Source of the DNA: Lunularia cruciata
Lineage: Eukaryota; Streptophyta; Marchantiopsida; Lunulariales; Lunulariaceae
Direction of reading: 5' to 3'
DNA: 64,000 nt
NCBI GenBank assembly: GCA_948567375.1
Contig: OX419758.1
Span: forward strand, 50,411,001 to 50,475,000
Position numbers and translations under genes: made by a program. The notes beneath the pieces were generated by a model. It was given only the letters and a program-made list of their open reading frames with translations, had not been told where the DNA came from and did not search any database. Each line of letters begins with the position of its first letter. Positions within the stretch are counted from its first letter, which is position 1. Positions 19,940-31,919 of this stretch are shown one piece after another.

Positions 19940-20630
19940 ATTAATTGGGTCTACTTGGAAGCACTTGGGCCTGCTTGCAAACTAAAATGTAATCAATCGG
20001 ATCCGCTTAGAAGTACTTGGATCTGCCCAAAAAGGAAAACTGAATTAATTGGGTCTGCTCAAAAGCACTTGGGTCCACTTGCAAAAGCATGGGCCATTTG
20101 GGCTGGATGGTTATGTCTGCTCATGAGGGGTTGGATAAAGGAAGAAAAAAATAGGCTCACTTGTGGGAAGTTGGCCCCACTTCCTAGAAGTTAGGTTTGC
20201 TTGTAGTTCACTCATAGTTTGGTTTGCTCATATTTGGATTGGCATGTAGTTGGGTTTCTTTTACGCCCTAAAATTTATGGGTTTGATTGTGTTTAGTATG
20301 GGTTTGCTCATAGAGTGTAGGGTTACCAAATGGGATTGGTGGTAGATAAGGTGGATCTGCCTACATGAATGTGGGTTTGCTCATAAATGAGAAGTGGGTA
20401 TGCTTGTTTGGTATAGGTTTGCTTACTCACATATGGGTTTGCTTGTAGACAAGAAGGTGCATTTGGTAGGTAAGAAGACTATAAATTTTGAAAATCACAA
20501 ATTTGACAATTTGACAAACACATATTGGACAAACCCATAAATTGTAAATGAGATTTATTTGGTAGTAATGACTTACACTACGTGAATATGGGTAGTCAAG
20601 CCCCAAAAAAATCTTCAAATGCAAGACGTC
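19940..20630 (+). repeat. Degenerate array of GGGTTTGCTCATAG/GGGTTTGCTTGTAG motifs
   Basis: More than a dozen loosely spaced copies of a GGGTTTGCT(C/T)(A/G)TA(G) phrase occur. It is the same texture as 10280-10680. No reading frame or fixed period is visible. The array ends where the left LTR-like copy of element C begins. Confidence 0.6.
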
Positions 20631-20633
20631 AAG

Positions 20634-21076
20634 GTTTGCTTCTTTGTCATGCCATTTGTAGCATCATACCCAGATTGCTTGAACATTGGAGTAGTAGTGT
20701 TGGTAGTTAGAAGTATTTTGGTAGTTACTCATAAACTACTTGTTGATGGTCAAACTTTGTGTTCATGGTACTGACTACATGGTAGGGCCTACCATCACTT
20801 TTACCATCAAGTGTGCCATCAAAGGTACCATTAGGGTTGGAGAACCTAGGTCAAGATCAGGGGATCAAAAGTGTAGTTCCAGAGCTCACTTCTTTGATGG
20901 TGAGCCTTCAAGTTCCTAGCTATGGTGGACAAAGACCAATGAGCATCACTTGGAGTCTCTTAGCTAGAGTGAGTGTGGCTTGATTGTAATCAATGCTCAA
21001 TTATTAGTAGATTTTTGAGTGATAAATCAAGTATTGATTTGATTGAGTGTGATTTGAGTTGTGAACAAACTTATTA
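20634..21076 (+). repeat. Left LTR-like copy of element C (5'-truncated)
   Basis: It aligns with 34414-34845. Shared blocks include AGTAGTAGTGTT, ATTAGGGTTGGAGA, CTATGGTGGACA and GAGTCTCTTAGCTAGAGTGA, with similar spacing. The right copy begins about 105 bp earlier with TGTGGCACTTTAGAG, which is missing here. Identity is well below that of element A's LTRs, so C is older. Confidence 0.78.
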
Positions 21077-21379
21077 GGGGGAAATCGAGTCTAGGAACGG
21101 AAGGTGTTGGTGGTATCTCCAAGCCTTGCTGATCATTGGTAGCTAAATTGTGGTTTAGATTTTCCCTAAGAGTGATCATGTGTAGAAGCATCTCTCAAAT
21201 TGATGCAGATTTTGCAATGAGGCAGACGGTGTGCGGAAATGTTGGCCAAATTTCCTTGAGAAGAGAGTCAATTTCAAGCAATGGTGTTTGTTTTGAGCTC
21301 AAGAGGTGAAAAAAAGACCAATTTGGTGCAAATTGAGCTCAAATAGCAAAAATGAAGGTGGAGTTGGGAACTCATTCCC

Positions 21380-21725
21380 ATGAATTAGAGATTTGAAGAT
21401 CTTCATCTTTTCAATTTGGCTCGAGTGGAGATTTAGCAAAGGATTTGGCAATCAGCTAACTCTAGAGATTTATGTTAGATTTATATCAGATTTACATCAA
21501 ATTTTGGCTTGAGTTGGAGAAGCTTGGCTAGATTTGGAAGGGGTTTGCCAGATTTAGAGAAGATTCAAAGTGGCAAGAAGAAATAGAGATTTAATGGAGG
21601 ATTTGGCGGTCATCCAACTTTAAGGATTTATGTCAGATTTTGGCTCAAGTTGGAGAAGCTTGGCTAGATTTGGAGGAGGTTCATCAAATTTGGAGAGGGT
21701 TCAAAGTGGCAAGAAGAAAGTCCTC
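21380..21725 (+). repeat. Tandem duplication in the leader of element C, period about 134 bp
   Basis: GAGTTGGAGAAGCTTGGCTA and the sequence through CAAAGTGGCAAGAAGAAA occur at about 21502-21587 and again at 21636-21719 with moderate divergence. The surrounding leader (21077-22400) has no long frame. Confidence 0.75.
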
Positions 21726-22399
21726 ATTTGGTTGAATTTTGGCAAGAGAGGCTTTGAGGCTGTGGGCTACAAAGGCCTAGAAGAGCTAGCTTGTTGGTAG
21801 AAGGCTAGCCAATTTGGAGTGGTTTTGGTCATTGTTTGGAAAAATCTACCCACCCTTCTAGATTGTGCATAACAAGGTTTGAACCCTAGATCTTTGGTTC
21901 TTAGATTAGTGCCCTAGCCAACTGGTCCACCTTCACTTGTTATCCTAGTGAGTGTTCCACTAATATCTATACATATGTAGGTTTGGCTAGGAAAGATAGT
22001 TTGATCCTATTCTTGGTGATCACAAGAGCTTAGGAAGTAGATAACTCCTATTATGTCAAATGCCAAAGATGGCAAAGTCAATCTGGTGTTGATTTATGAG
22101 ATGAAGGGTTTTTTTTTATTTCTTGTGATTGGACCTCCTCCATTCTCTAGTTCCTATTTGTGCACCATGTTTGTGTGAGATGCCCTAACTTTAGAGCGTT
22201 GGTGCTCTGGTGTGCTTTTGATAGTGATGTTAGAGTGATGACCAATCAAACTACTTGTGTTTCTCTTTGATGAGGCAAGAAATGATGATCTACAGACCAT
22301 GAGAGTGTGTGTTGTGATGGTAGGTTACATGTCACACTTTCTCTTAGTGTAGTTGTCATAGTTAGAGCTACATTAGTAGCTGGTGTTTGGTTGGTAGTG

Positions 22400-23530
22400 T
22401 TGGCACTTGTTGGTGATTCTTGGTGAGGTACTTGTGGTCATTACAATTGCAATTTGTTTTGGTTACTTTGTCACGAGAGAGTTTTGTAGTACGCAATGGG
22501 TTTACCAAAGTGGCACTCTGTATCTACCTATATCTCAGATCCCAATGAGAGAGGAGATTGACTCTCAATTGGAGTTTGACATAAGAACTTATTCATTGAG
22601 AGTGCACTTGGTGTGCACGCACCATTGTTATGGGATGTGGATAAGATTTATGGGGCCTCCAAAGACCCCCAAAATTACTTTGGTACAATAGGCAGCTTTG
22701 AGTTGGATGATTTCATCTAGGAGTTTGATAGTTGGTGTGATTTGCAATAGATGCGGACCCCAATGTTATTTGCACCCTTCATGGCATGGAAAGGGTTGTT
22801 TTAGCACTTGAAGGGTCCATTGATAGATGACTATCATGAGTTTAGGAAAGTTCACTTGGAGAAGATTGAGTTATAGAAATAGTATTGGTCTCCAAACTAT
22901 ATCTCCATCACTTCAAGCTCGGTTTCAAGGGATAGATTGGCAGAACACATGAGTTCTAGCTCTAGTAGCATTGGTGAATCTATTGGAGATGGTGCTACTA
23001 TGAGTGGAAGTACCACTACATGAGGTGGTGTAGTATTAGGGCTTAACCACCCATGGTGGAGTTCTTCCAATGTTTGAAGAAAATTACCAAGGAGTACAGA
23101 TTAACAAGTTGAGGAGCTTGCAAGAGTTCCAAAGGAAAGCCTGAGAGAGCCTACGTGAGGCATACACTCACATGAGATGGCTGATCAATATTACTCATGA
23201 AGTTATTGAGGCCTAGGCAGTCTAGTTTTGGTATGGGATTTTGGACAAGGAATTACAATGTAGAGTACATGATGTTATGTTGTTATAGGATACTTCACCT
23301 ACTTTGATAGTATTCTTTGGTTTGGTTGAGTGATTGAGCTCAACATGGTGGATGAGAGAGTGGTGAAATTTGGATTTGGTAGGAAGACCTCATCCATAGC
23401 TATTACTTCTTGTAGAGTGCAATAGAGTGCACCATGCAATGTTGGCTTTTGAGGACAAGGGGACATCCAAGATCCTATGGAGCAAGTGGAGTGCCTAGTG
23501 TAGCTAGATCCTTACCTTCATTTTCAGGTC
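22400..23530 (+). pseudogene. gag of element C
   Basis: An open stretch at 22407-22691 is followed by a decayed gag core. At 23140-23330 it reads REAYTHMRWLINITHEVIEA, and after a stop FWYGILDKELQCRVHDVMLL, which matches the retrotransposon gag pattern (EAxxxxLxxxT..VxxFWxGLxxELQ). Stops are mainly TAG and TGA. Its position directly upstream of the zinc knuckles supports the call. Confidence 0.68.
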
Positions 23531-23550
23531 AATAACAGCCAATGATTGAT

Positions 23551-23720
23551 GGTGTTGCTTGTTGGACTTGTGGTGGACCTCACCACAAGAGAGAGTGCAC
23601 TCAAGGCAGTAGATCCAATACATTCGGTGCATCACAGCCAACACAAAGACAATGTGAGCATTACCACAAATTTAGTGATACTAGTGATCGATGCTTTGAC
23701 CTATACCCAAAGTTATAGAG
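23551..23720 (+). pseudogene. Two nucleocapsid zinc knuckles of element C
   Basis: The first knuckle, at 23560-23598, reads C-W-T-C-G-G-P-H-H-K-R-E-C, the C-X2-C-X3-H-X4-C form common in plant Ty3/gypsy Gag. A second is visible about 20 residues on as CEHYHKFSDTSDRCFDLYP, where the second Cys and the His appear mutated (Tyr and Asp). Tandem knuckles bind the genomic RNA. Confidence 0.78.
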
Positions 23721-24199
23721 TGGTAGGGCTATTATGGCAAGTGGTAGAGGAGCTCCAAGTCATGGAGGACAAGGTGGTAGAGGTGGAGGTAGAGCATACC
23801 TGCCCTTACTTCTAATACAACCATGGTTATGCAGATTGAGCACTTGGAGTAGAGATTGGCTAGCATGGCCATAGCTTGGGTGTTGAGACGTCTACCTCAT
23901 ATGCTAGTGATAGGGACATCTTGGAGTTCATGTATGGAGCAGCATAGGTAGATGCATCTACTGTAGTGACTAGGAGTGCAATATGTGCTCCAAAGCTTAG
24001 AGGAGCATCAATGGAGTTGGACCCACAAAGTGGAAAGATTGGTAGATAGGTCAAACTTCCTCAATCTTTTACTTTCTCTAAGGCACTACAAACAACATCC
24101 ATGGCTCCTAAACATCCTAATGTAGGTGTGGTCGGTGGTTATGGGATGCATGATAGACTACCTACTAGTCAACCACTTATTACTACACCAATTGAGTTT

Positions 24200-24720
24200 A
24201 CCTTGATGTTGGGGGCGGCTTAGTTGATTATGCATTTCCCTTTATTCTCAACCAATGATATGTTTACATTGGGAATTGGCCCAACCCTAGTGTTTTGGTT
24301 GGCTGCCCAACTTTGTGAGAGTAGGGATGATGTGGTTCCTGCTTCTAGAGCAAAGGTGGTTGATAGTGGAGCTAACTTGGTTAAGGAGCATGGGATCCGC
24401 TTAACGACCAATGGTTTATGGCAAGCAATAGCAGCAAGATTGGAAGAGTTTCCAACTAGACCGGCCTTTGAGCAAGTGTGGTTCACACCTAGAGTTGTCC
24501 TATTGGATAACCATAGGGGGATTTTCTGTTTGGTGAACCTTCAAGGAAGGTTTATACACCATAGATGGTCTTACTAGACTTTGGTGTGCAGCTCCTCATG
24601 TTGGAGAAGGTTGTAGTTGTCAGTCTAGAGTTATGGAAGATCAATATAGAGAAGTGTCCATTTCAGATCCAAACATCTTTAGGGGGTGGTTATACATAGA
24701 ACATCACATGTGGAGAGCTT
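24200..24720 (+). pseudogene. Protease region of element C
   Basis: Near 24567-24690 the plus strand reads VLLDFGVQLLMLEK and, further on, CPFQIQTSLGGGYT. This matches a retrotransposon aspartic protease in which the D-S/T-G motif has become D-F-G by one base change. The upstream open frame at 24224-24577 is in a different frame from this motif. Confidence 0.6.
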
Positions 24721-25752
24721 CTTGTTCAGATTTAGCCTGGTCATCGGATTGATAGCTCTATGATGAGAGCTCAAGCCATTGCAATAGTAGCTAAGTCACA
24801 TGATGTGTTAGTTGAGAGAGCAGTATCATACTCAAGTATTGACTATTAGGAGGAGAAAACCTCTTATAGACTAGGTTGATAGTCAAGTGAGGGACGGGTA
24901 TATCACCTACTAGTACACTTCAATAGTGGTAGTTTTGGCTCATTATAGTTTGAGACCATCAGTTTTAGCTTTCAGCGGCATCAGTTTTAGCTTTCAGTGG
25001 TTTTGTTATTTGGCCTAGTGACTCATTGGAGTTGAACACCCATGCAGAGGATACTCCAATACCATAGGAGATCACTTGGATTTGGAGTGCAAGTGGGATC
25101 ATTCCATCCACCTTGGATATTCCATTGTGGAGTTTAGAAGAGGCATTGCAATAAAATGTGGATCAATTGGTGCAACAGGTTTGGAGTGGAGCCTTTGGAC
25201 CACTAGGAGACCAATGTGAAGATGAGCCTCCAGAATCAATTACCTTGACCCCTTTGGACACCACACTCATTGCTTGGCAGTATTCAATAGAGGAAGTATG
25301 TCTATTGGAGTTGTTTGGTAGGATTAGCACTAGACTAGCACGGTACTACATGCGGGTATAAGAGTACATAGGTACTTATATGTGGAGAGAGATAAGACTG
25401 CTAGGCTAGTTTCTCTACATCATGTAGCACACTTGGCCTATTGGTATCCTAAGTTATTACCAATGTCAATAGTTAGGGGTTACGAGAAGACCCTACCAAT
25501 AGACATTTCCTTGTTGGGGGGCGTAGGATCTAGAGAGACATGGGCCCATTCATTTGGTGATTTTTGGATAGCCATGTTAGGGATATACACAAGTTGGCCA
25601 AGGTTTGGGTCTTCAAGATCCTATTTTAGTGTGTTTTGGGAGATTTTGTGTATACTATGACATCTCCAAATTCATCAATCCATTTCTCCAACTTACATTT
25701 TGGAGAATGTCCTTTTGATGGGTGATTCTTGCACATGGGTGGTGGTAAGTAT

Positions 25753-26435
25753 TGTGACCCGGCCTGTCTCTCACTCATGATGAACCTTTGATGGCTATTA
25801 TGGTAACACACCATGGACTAAGAAGGCAAGGAACCTCAACTCCATGATACTCCTCCAAGGCTAACACTCCAAGACTCAAACCATTGCTCACTAGAGAACT
25901 CAATGAGAGAGAAATATAGTTGCAAATGAAAAGATGATGAGTATCTCCTCACCTTAGTTTATACACTTGTGAAATAGTTATGTACCAAAGTTACTAATTA
26001 CCGGAGTAACTCAAGTTACAAAGCTAAAAGTCAAATAATATCAAAAAGCTAAAGGAATATCCGTACTCATGGAAATATTTTCCTAATCATGTGGTCTTAT
26101 CTTGACCCAACCATTAAGTCAAAGATTCCTTCACATGGGCTATCCTTGGATATAAAAGAATCCAAAAAAAAGACTTGTAGGCCTAGGAGTTCTCAATTCT
26201 TTCCTCAAAGCCAAACACCTAAGAATAATACCAAGTCAACACATTAGAATCCAAAATAGTGGTGCTCATCTTTTCCTCTAAAGTAAGGTCTCTTCTATCT
26301 TAGCTATGAATATCTTTAGCTAATCATGACTAATGTGGAACCATCTTTTATCTTTATATAAATAATATCTCTCAAGTACTTATAATACCAAACTAAATAT
26401 CACAATAGTACATACATACACAAATGGGTGTTACA
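25753..26435 (-). mobile_element. Block G: probable solo LTR, minus orientation
   Basis: A 683-bp block of different texture interrupts element C between protease and RT. Read on the minus strand it starts TGTAACACCC and ends GGGTCACA, typical LTR termini, with a TATATAAA-like box about 80 bp in. No clear target duplication is seen (AGTAT versus ATACA). The coding text of element C seems to resume on the other side. It could also be part of a longer remnant. Confidence 0.45.
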
Positions 26436-26682
26436 ATACACATCAGGTCTATTCTTGGATGAGAACTTTCATGTTGTTGGATGTAGCCAAAGTGGGATCA
26501 TGGGCTCATTGTCTTTGTCTTTGGTGGATGAACCTCTTACCCAAAGAGGTTCTATAATGTGCTTATGATGGGATTTAGCAACTAGACCACCTTACTATTG
26601 ATGACATCTTGGATGTTGAGCATAAGTCTCAAATAATGGTAGTGGCTGATAGGTCAACTATGGCCATGGTAAACCTAGTTGG

Positions 26683-26687
26683 ATAGT
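26683..26687 (+). repeat. Target-site duplication of element D, left copy
   Basis: ATAGT precedes the left end of D and ATAGC (30472-30476) follows the right end. The single difference is a C/T transition. Without D the sequence of element C is continuous through one ATAG. Confidence 0.7.
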
Positions 26688-29600
26688 TGTGGTACCCACA
26701 TTTTTGTTTTTTTCTTATTTTTGAAGAAGAAGTGTATAGAAGATGTCAAATTGCACCTGTATGGCACAAGAAGGCAAAGAAAGGTGTCCTTGGGTTGTAA
26801 CTTGAGGTAAAGTGACTTCATGTTAAAAGGCAAGGTACTCAAAATTTCCCTATTAGCATACAACCCAAAGTAAGGAGACTTTGGCTCGGGGGTGCTCAAC
26901 CCGAGGTGAGGATAATGTAATAACTTTCCTTCGGGATGAGACATTCAAGAAGGTACCACTCACAAAAATGGTGGTCATACGTATGAGGGAAAATTGACAG
27001 TGATAGGAGCATGTAGGAAGTGTGATTTCTCATTAGAAACTCAAAGTGAAGAAAGACGGAGAAGGTGCACCACTATAAAATTTGGGCTAGAGACGAAGTG
27101 ATGACAAGTAATTTTCCATTGCCGTTAAGAAGTTGTCATGTAGGAGTTTGTGGGAAGGAAGTGTAGTCAAAGATGCACTGGTGTGTCAAGAGGAAGTCAA
27201 GAGAGTTAGTCCGGGAATCAATAGGAAGAATAGCCTCCAACCTAGAGTGGAAGAGAGAAAGATGGGAGGTGGGAAGAAGAACTCACAATGACAAATCATG
27301 CAATTCGGAGGTTAGATGTGATTGCAAGAATCAAAGTCTTGAGTAGGCTTCGGATCACATTCTTGGCATGGAACTGGAACATTAGCTTTCTAGGTTTCAT
27401 GACTGAGATCATCAAGACTAAGTGTCTTGATGGCCCTGAGGGAGAAGGGAAGAGAGGAAATTTGGCTCGATGGATAGAGTCAAATTGGAGATTAGTACTC
27501 AGAAGAGAGGTAGGCGCAAGGCATGGTGCCACGTTCTTGGGCAAGGGAGAAGTAGCTAAAGAAACCCAAGAAGTGAGGGATGCCTTCTCTTCAAAGCACA
27601 CAAAGAATGGCTACAAAGTGGAGAGCTATAAAGATCATGTGAGAAGAGGTATTATAAGTGCACTAATGGCAATCTTGAAGCCAAAGAGAATGGCCTACGT
27701 GATGAAACATCAAGCGGTGTTCTTCCACAAGATGTTTGTACGAGAGCCAATCAATTGGGCAAAGTGTTTTCACCAATGTGCAAGACAGATGGTGTGGAAT
27801 TTGTGAGACAAGTCGCCTCCACATTACATTGTGCCATTTGCAGCCTATGTTTATCTGGAGCTGAACTTGCTCAATGCGGTAGAGAGACACAAGATTGTGT
27901 CACACTTCCATCTTGATTTGAGAAGAGATGTTGATGTAGAGGAGCAATAATACATCTTGTAAATCAGGAGCAGCAACGAGTACTATACATAGACAAGGCA
28001 GAGCGTGCAGGTGAAGGTAAACACTCCAAAGTCAAAGAAGAGGAGTTGACAAGGAGAAGAAGAAGAGGTAGTGGCAATGAGACCTTGGATAGCTAGAAAG
28101 ATAAACCCGAGGAGAGATTTGGTGGTATTTGTGATGTCGGGCAAAGAGTCAAAAGGAGCGGCCAAGTGCAAGGAAGAAGACTCAGAGAAGGAGGAAGAAA
28201 CCAAGTTCATGTTGCAGAGTGGGGACACGAGTAGCAACAATGATGATGGAGTAGAGATGTAGTTGGTACCCAAAGCGGAGGAAGTAAAGATGGAGATGGA
28301 AGAAGGAGGTGACCCGAGAACCAAAGATGAGGTTCCAAAGTAGGAGGAGAAGAGGATGACCATTCAACAAGGAATTTGTTCCAGAAGGAAGGCGAAGTAT
28401 GAAGCAGGACCAAGTAAGGTAAGAGAGGAGGAGAGTGGAAGTTTGGGGAGTGAAGAATCCATTCCCATAAGGCAATTGTGGCTGAGAAGATGAGTATCAA
28501 GAAAAGAAGAAGCAAGGAAAGAGACAAGTCCGCAAGTTGAGATAACCCCAAGTGAAGGAGTAGAGTATTTGCGGGAGATTGTGTGCCCATTGTTAGTAAA
28601 GTTGGAGCACAAGAAGAAGGAGATGCAATCAAAGTGTTTAGAGGTGAAGACTGTATTGTAGGTGTTAGTGAGATTAGAAGAAGAGAACTTGGAATTGAAG
28701 AAGAGTGTAATCCGAGGTGAGGAAGAAAGGGAAGCACTACGAGTAGATGCAGTAGTACAGAATCAAGTAATCAAGAACTTGAAGAAGGAAGTGGGGAGTA
28801 GAGAGAGAATAATAGAGTAGAATGACATAGCAAAAGAAAGACAAGTAGCGGAGAATGAGATTTTGAAACAACAATTTGTTGATTCATGACTTGAGACTAT
28901 TCATGCTATGGCAAGGGTAGCAGAGAAGGAGCAAGAGCTTGATAGGATGATGGAGAGTGTGGAGGAGAAGAAGCAACTCTGGCAAAGGGAGTTGACGGTG
29001 AGATATAGAGAAGAAGAAAGATTGAGAGAGTTACTCCGTAATCTGGAGAAGAAGATTGTGCAGAAGGAGAAGGAGAAGGAGACAGTGAAAGCCGAGTTTG
29101 AGGTAAAAATCGCAATGTATATGGAAGATTGGCTTGCAGATCGAGAACGTGAGAGAAGAATGAGACTTGAGCCATTGAAGGAGATTGTGATGAAGATGAA
29201 CGCAATGCTGAGTATAGAAGCCAGCGTGCAAATTGAAGAGACGAGATTGCATGAGTTGAAGTTGTTGGTGCAGGAGACAAGGAGGAGAAATGCAAAGGAT
29301 AAAGATTTGAATGCCTTGCTTATCAATCTCAAAACTTGTGTAGATAGGAAGATATTAGAAGTAGAAGATAATATCATGATTAGATTAATTTAGTGAAGCT
29401 TGAGATAGATAAACTTCGAAAGGATGTGAGAGCAAAACCCAAAATAGATAACATAGGAGTGTAGATATCTTTGGAATTACCATTGGAGGTATTAAAGAAG
29501 AGTGGGTTGGGAGATAAGGGGTTAGATAGATTACCCACTAGTGTAATTGTACATCAGAACAAAGAAGTGTTAGAATTGGTAGAGGAATTAGGAGTTGTGA

Positions 29601-30471
29601 AACCCAAGGACATAGTAGTGAGTGAAGTTACTTTGGGATTGGAAGCCGAGGAAGAGGTAGACATTGGATCTGAGTAGTAACAATTTTGAGATTTGAAGAG
29701 GCAGATATGAAGAGGTGCATTGTCATTTTGGATTTGCAAGTAGGAAAAGTTGTTCTAAAACGGTATAATTGTTAATAATTGTAGTTTGCTTCACTATTTA
29801 AAGGTGGCATTTGTAGTCATATGTTGTTTAGTGCTCATATTTGTGAGAATAGATAAAGTGAAGTGTTGTGAAGCAATGCTTGTTGTTTGAGCTTGATTTT
29901 GAGTATCAATTTTTTGATTGTATTTGTGAGTGTTTGGAGAATTGTGAAGTGCAAATCAGTGTGTTTATTGGATGTTAGACTCCGGAACCTTGATCTTCAT
30001 TCTGTGTGTTTGATCCTAAGTGAAGTGCAATTGGAGCATTGTCTTGACAAATCTGAGAGGAATTGTAGTGTTGGTAGTATTCTGCATTTGTGAGCGCATT
30101 GTAGAGTTGATTTGAAGCAATTTTGATTGAGGAAGTTGTGCCTTTATTGGAGGGATGGAACACAATTCTAAAGCAAAGTCATTTTGCAGTGAAGTGCCAT
30201 TTTTGAGAGAGCCTGAATCATCACATCAAGATTGTTTGGAAAGATTTGATGGAGTTGTGATTATGTGTGACAAATTGTTGTAACAAGACTACAAATCAAT
30301 ACTTGTTACTCTCTTCTGGGTGTGGTTTCTACCTGAGAGACTAAAGACGCAACCAAGAAGAACTAAAGTTGTTACTTTGCTTTGTATTTGACAAATTCTG
30401 AATTGTATCTCTATGAGAAAAAACTTTACTTACCTGATTACCACAAAAGTGAGATTTGTTGGGTTGTCACA
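26688..30471 (+). mobile_element. Element D: 3.8-kb insertion carrying one long unrecognised frame
   Basis: The left end is TGTGGTACCC and the right end is GGGTTGTCACA, so the termini are imperfect inverted repeats of the TGTG...CACA kind. They are flanked by ATAGT/ATAGC. I found no direct terminal repeats, no RT and no known transposase. Inside is a purine-rich frame of about 800 codons (27288-29677) followed by about 800 bp of AT-rich sequence with a TATTTAAAGG box near 29797. The ends and duplication fit integrase-type insertion (a very long solo LTR or a large retrotransposon derivative) or an unusual DNA transposon. It keeps more CG dinucleotides than the surrounding element C. Confidence 0.68.
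27288..29677 (+). pseudogene. Unrecognised protein of element D, about 800 codons, coiled-coil rich
   Basis: One frame runs from the ATG at 27288 to 29393, interrupted by about 13 stops, mostly TAG or TGA. After a small frameshift near 29390 it continues to a TAG at 29675. The N-terminal part (open 27288-27806) is basic and aromatic, with NLARWIESNWRLVLRREVGA and MKHQAVFFHKMFVREPINWA. The middle (28071-28500) is acidic and Lys/Glu/Ser-rich. The C-terminal part (about 28540-29390) is a long, highly charged heptad-like helix (EEKKQLWQREL, REEERLRELLRNLEKKI). An acidic tail follows. I do not recognise a family; the N-terminal part is faintly like domains found in plant transposon proteins. No catalytic motif is evident. 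Confidence 0.6.
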
Positions 30472-31379
30472 ATAGCCTTGAACCACTTTTCCCACACTTA
30501 TGAGTTTCCTAGACTCCCATGCATTTTGTGAGGGAGGTCTTGGACTTGTTTAAGACTCACAATTACAATAATTGGTGGAGCCCAACATTGATAAGAGAGA
30601 GCATACAATGGATTTTCACACCAATATTACCGTTGTTCCAATAGTGTTAGAGGCATCCAAGTGTCAAGTGTTAGGTCAAAGCTATGGACCTAGACTATTT
30701 GACCTAGATTGTGAGCCTTGGCTTGGCAAAGAAGTGTAGGATGTGCTTGATAGGCATCACCACTCAGACACTTGTGAGCTTTATGCCCATCAAGACAATT
30801 TAGGCACATGTTGGGGGTGATAGACCAAGTGGACAATGTATTCTTAGGACACAGCTAGTGGTCTACTTGGAGTCAATCCAAGTGAGTGTGGTCTACTTGG
30901 ATTACACCCTTGGTCTACTTGGGATGCAACTAGAGGACATATGGAGCTTGTGGCCAGAGTAGAGGAGTTTTTCACATGGAGGTTGGGACCTCTAGTGGTT
31001 GGGAGCATGACATTATTACTCCCAAGGGCCCAATATAGCAGCCAATCAGTACGTCTTCCACTCCTATATTAGTTATAGAGGATACTTGGGAGCTAGATTT
31101 GGGACCCAAGCTTATAGGAAGAGAAAGATGTAGAGTTTGGAGGTTCTTGAGGAGCTACACGAGTTGTTTTACCTTCAATATGAAGGATTTGGGTGCTCTA
31201 AAAGGACTTGGTATTCAAATTGAGTTGAATAGCAATACACTAGTTCTTTGATGTCCTATTGATATAGTGATATGGAGAGAGCATTGATTTAGAGCTAAAG
31301 TAGAGACCTTTTTGATGTTGGTTTAGCAAAGATTTCACATGGAGAGTATGCTTTAGCTATAGAGATATTAGCCAAGAAG

Positions 31380-31910
31380 GATATGCATGGTAACTACACA
31401 GATAGGTGGATGTGTGGAGATTACCATCCTATCAACTGATAGACTAAGATTGATTGGTATGCCATGCCTACATTGAAGGAGTATTTGATGTGATTGGGCA
31501 TGCAAAGGTCTTCAGTACTTTGGATCTTCAAGCAAGATATCATCAGTTGCCAATTAGGGAGGAAGATAAGTCCAAGATAACATTTTGGACTATTGATCCT
31601 CACAACAAAGATGTGTTATATAGATGGAGGTTCATACTATTTGGGTTGAAGAATGCTTGTACCAAGTTCTAGAGGGTCATGGAAAAGATCCTAGCTAGAT
31701 TGGATTTTGCTCAATGTTATGTTGATGACATTTTGGTCTATAACACTACTATAGAGGACCATGAGAGATATTTGTTGAAGGTGTTTGAGAGGTTGAGATC
31801 TCATGTACTCAAATTACATATTGGGAAGTGTAGATTCTTTCACAAGTAGGTTGAGTTTTTGGGTCATATTATCTACCCTAGAGGACTTGGTGTTTAGCAA
31901 ACCAGGTGGA
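31380..31910 (+). pseudogene. Reverse transcriptase of element C
   Basis: Readable motifs are HAKVFSTLDLQARYHQLPI, KITFWT, YRWRFILFGLKNACTKF and the catalytic CYVDDILVYN (YVDD at 31718-31729), then KCRFFHK and VEFLGHII. Stops are few (31669, 31847 and others). The catalytic centre is intact as sequence, but the frame is broken. Confidence 0.9.
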
Positions 31911-31919
31911 GGCTATTGC

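Noticed and set aside
28182-28737. Long Leu/Ser/Pro-rich frames on the minus strand
   Set aside because: They are antisense shadows of the purine-rich plus-strand frame of element D.
28901-29377. Ser/Leu-rich minus-strand frames of up to 158 codons
   Set aside because: They are antisense of the Glu/Lys/Arg-rich coiled coil on the plus strand, which has the better coding character.
27288-29677. Idea that the element D frame is a LINE ORF1 protein
   Set aside because: There is a coiled coil, but no RRM-type domain, zinc knuckle or following endonuclease/RT. The block also ends without a poly(A) tail and has TGTG..CACA ends.
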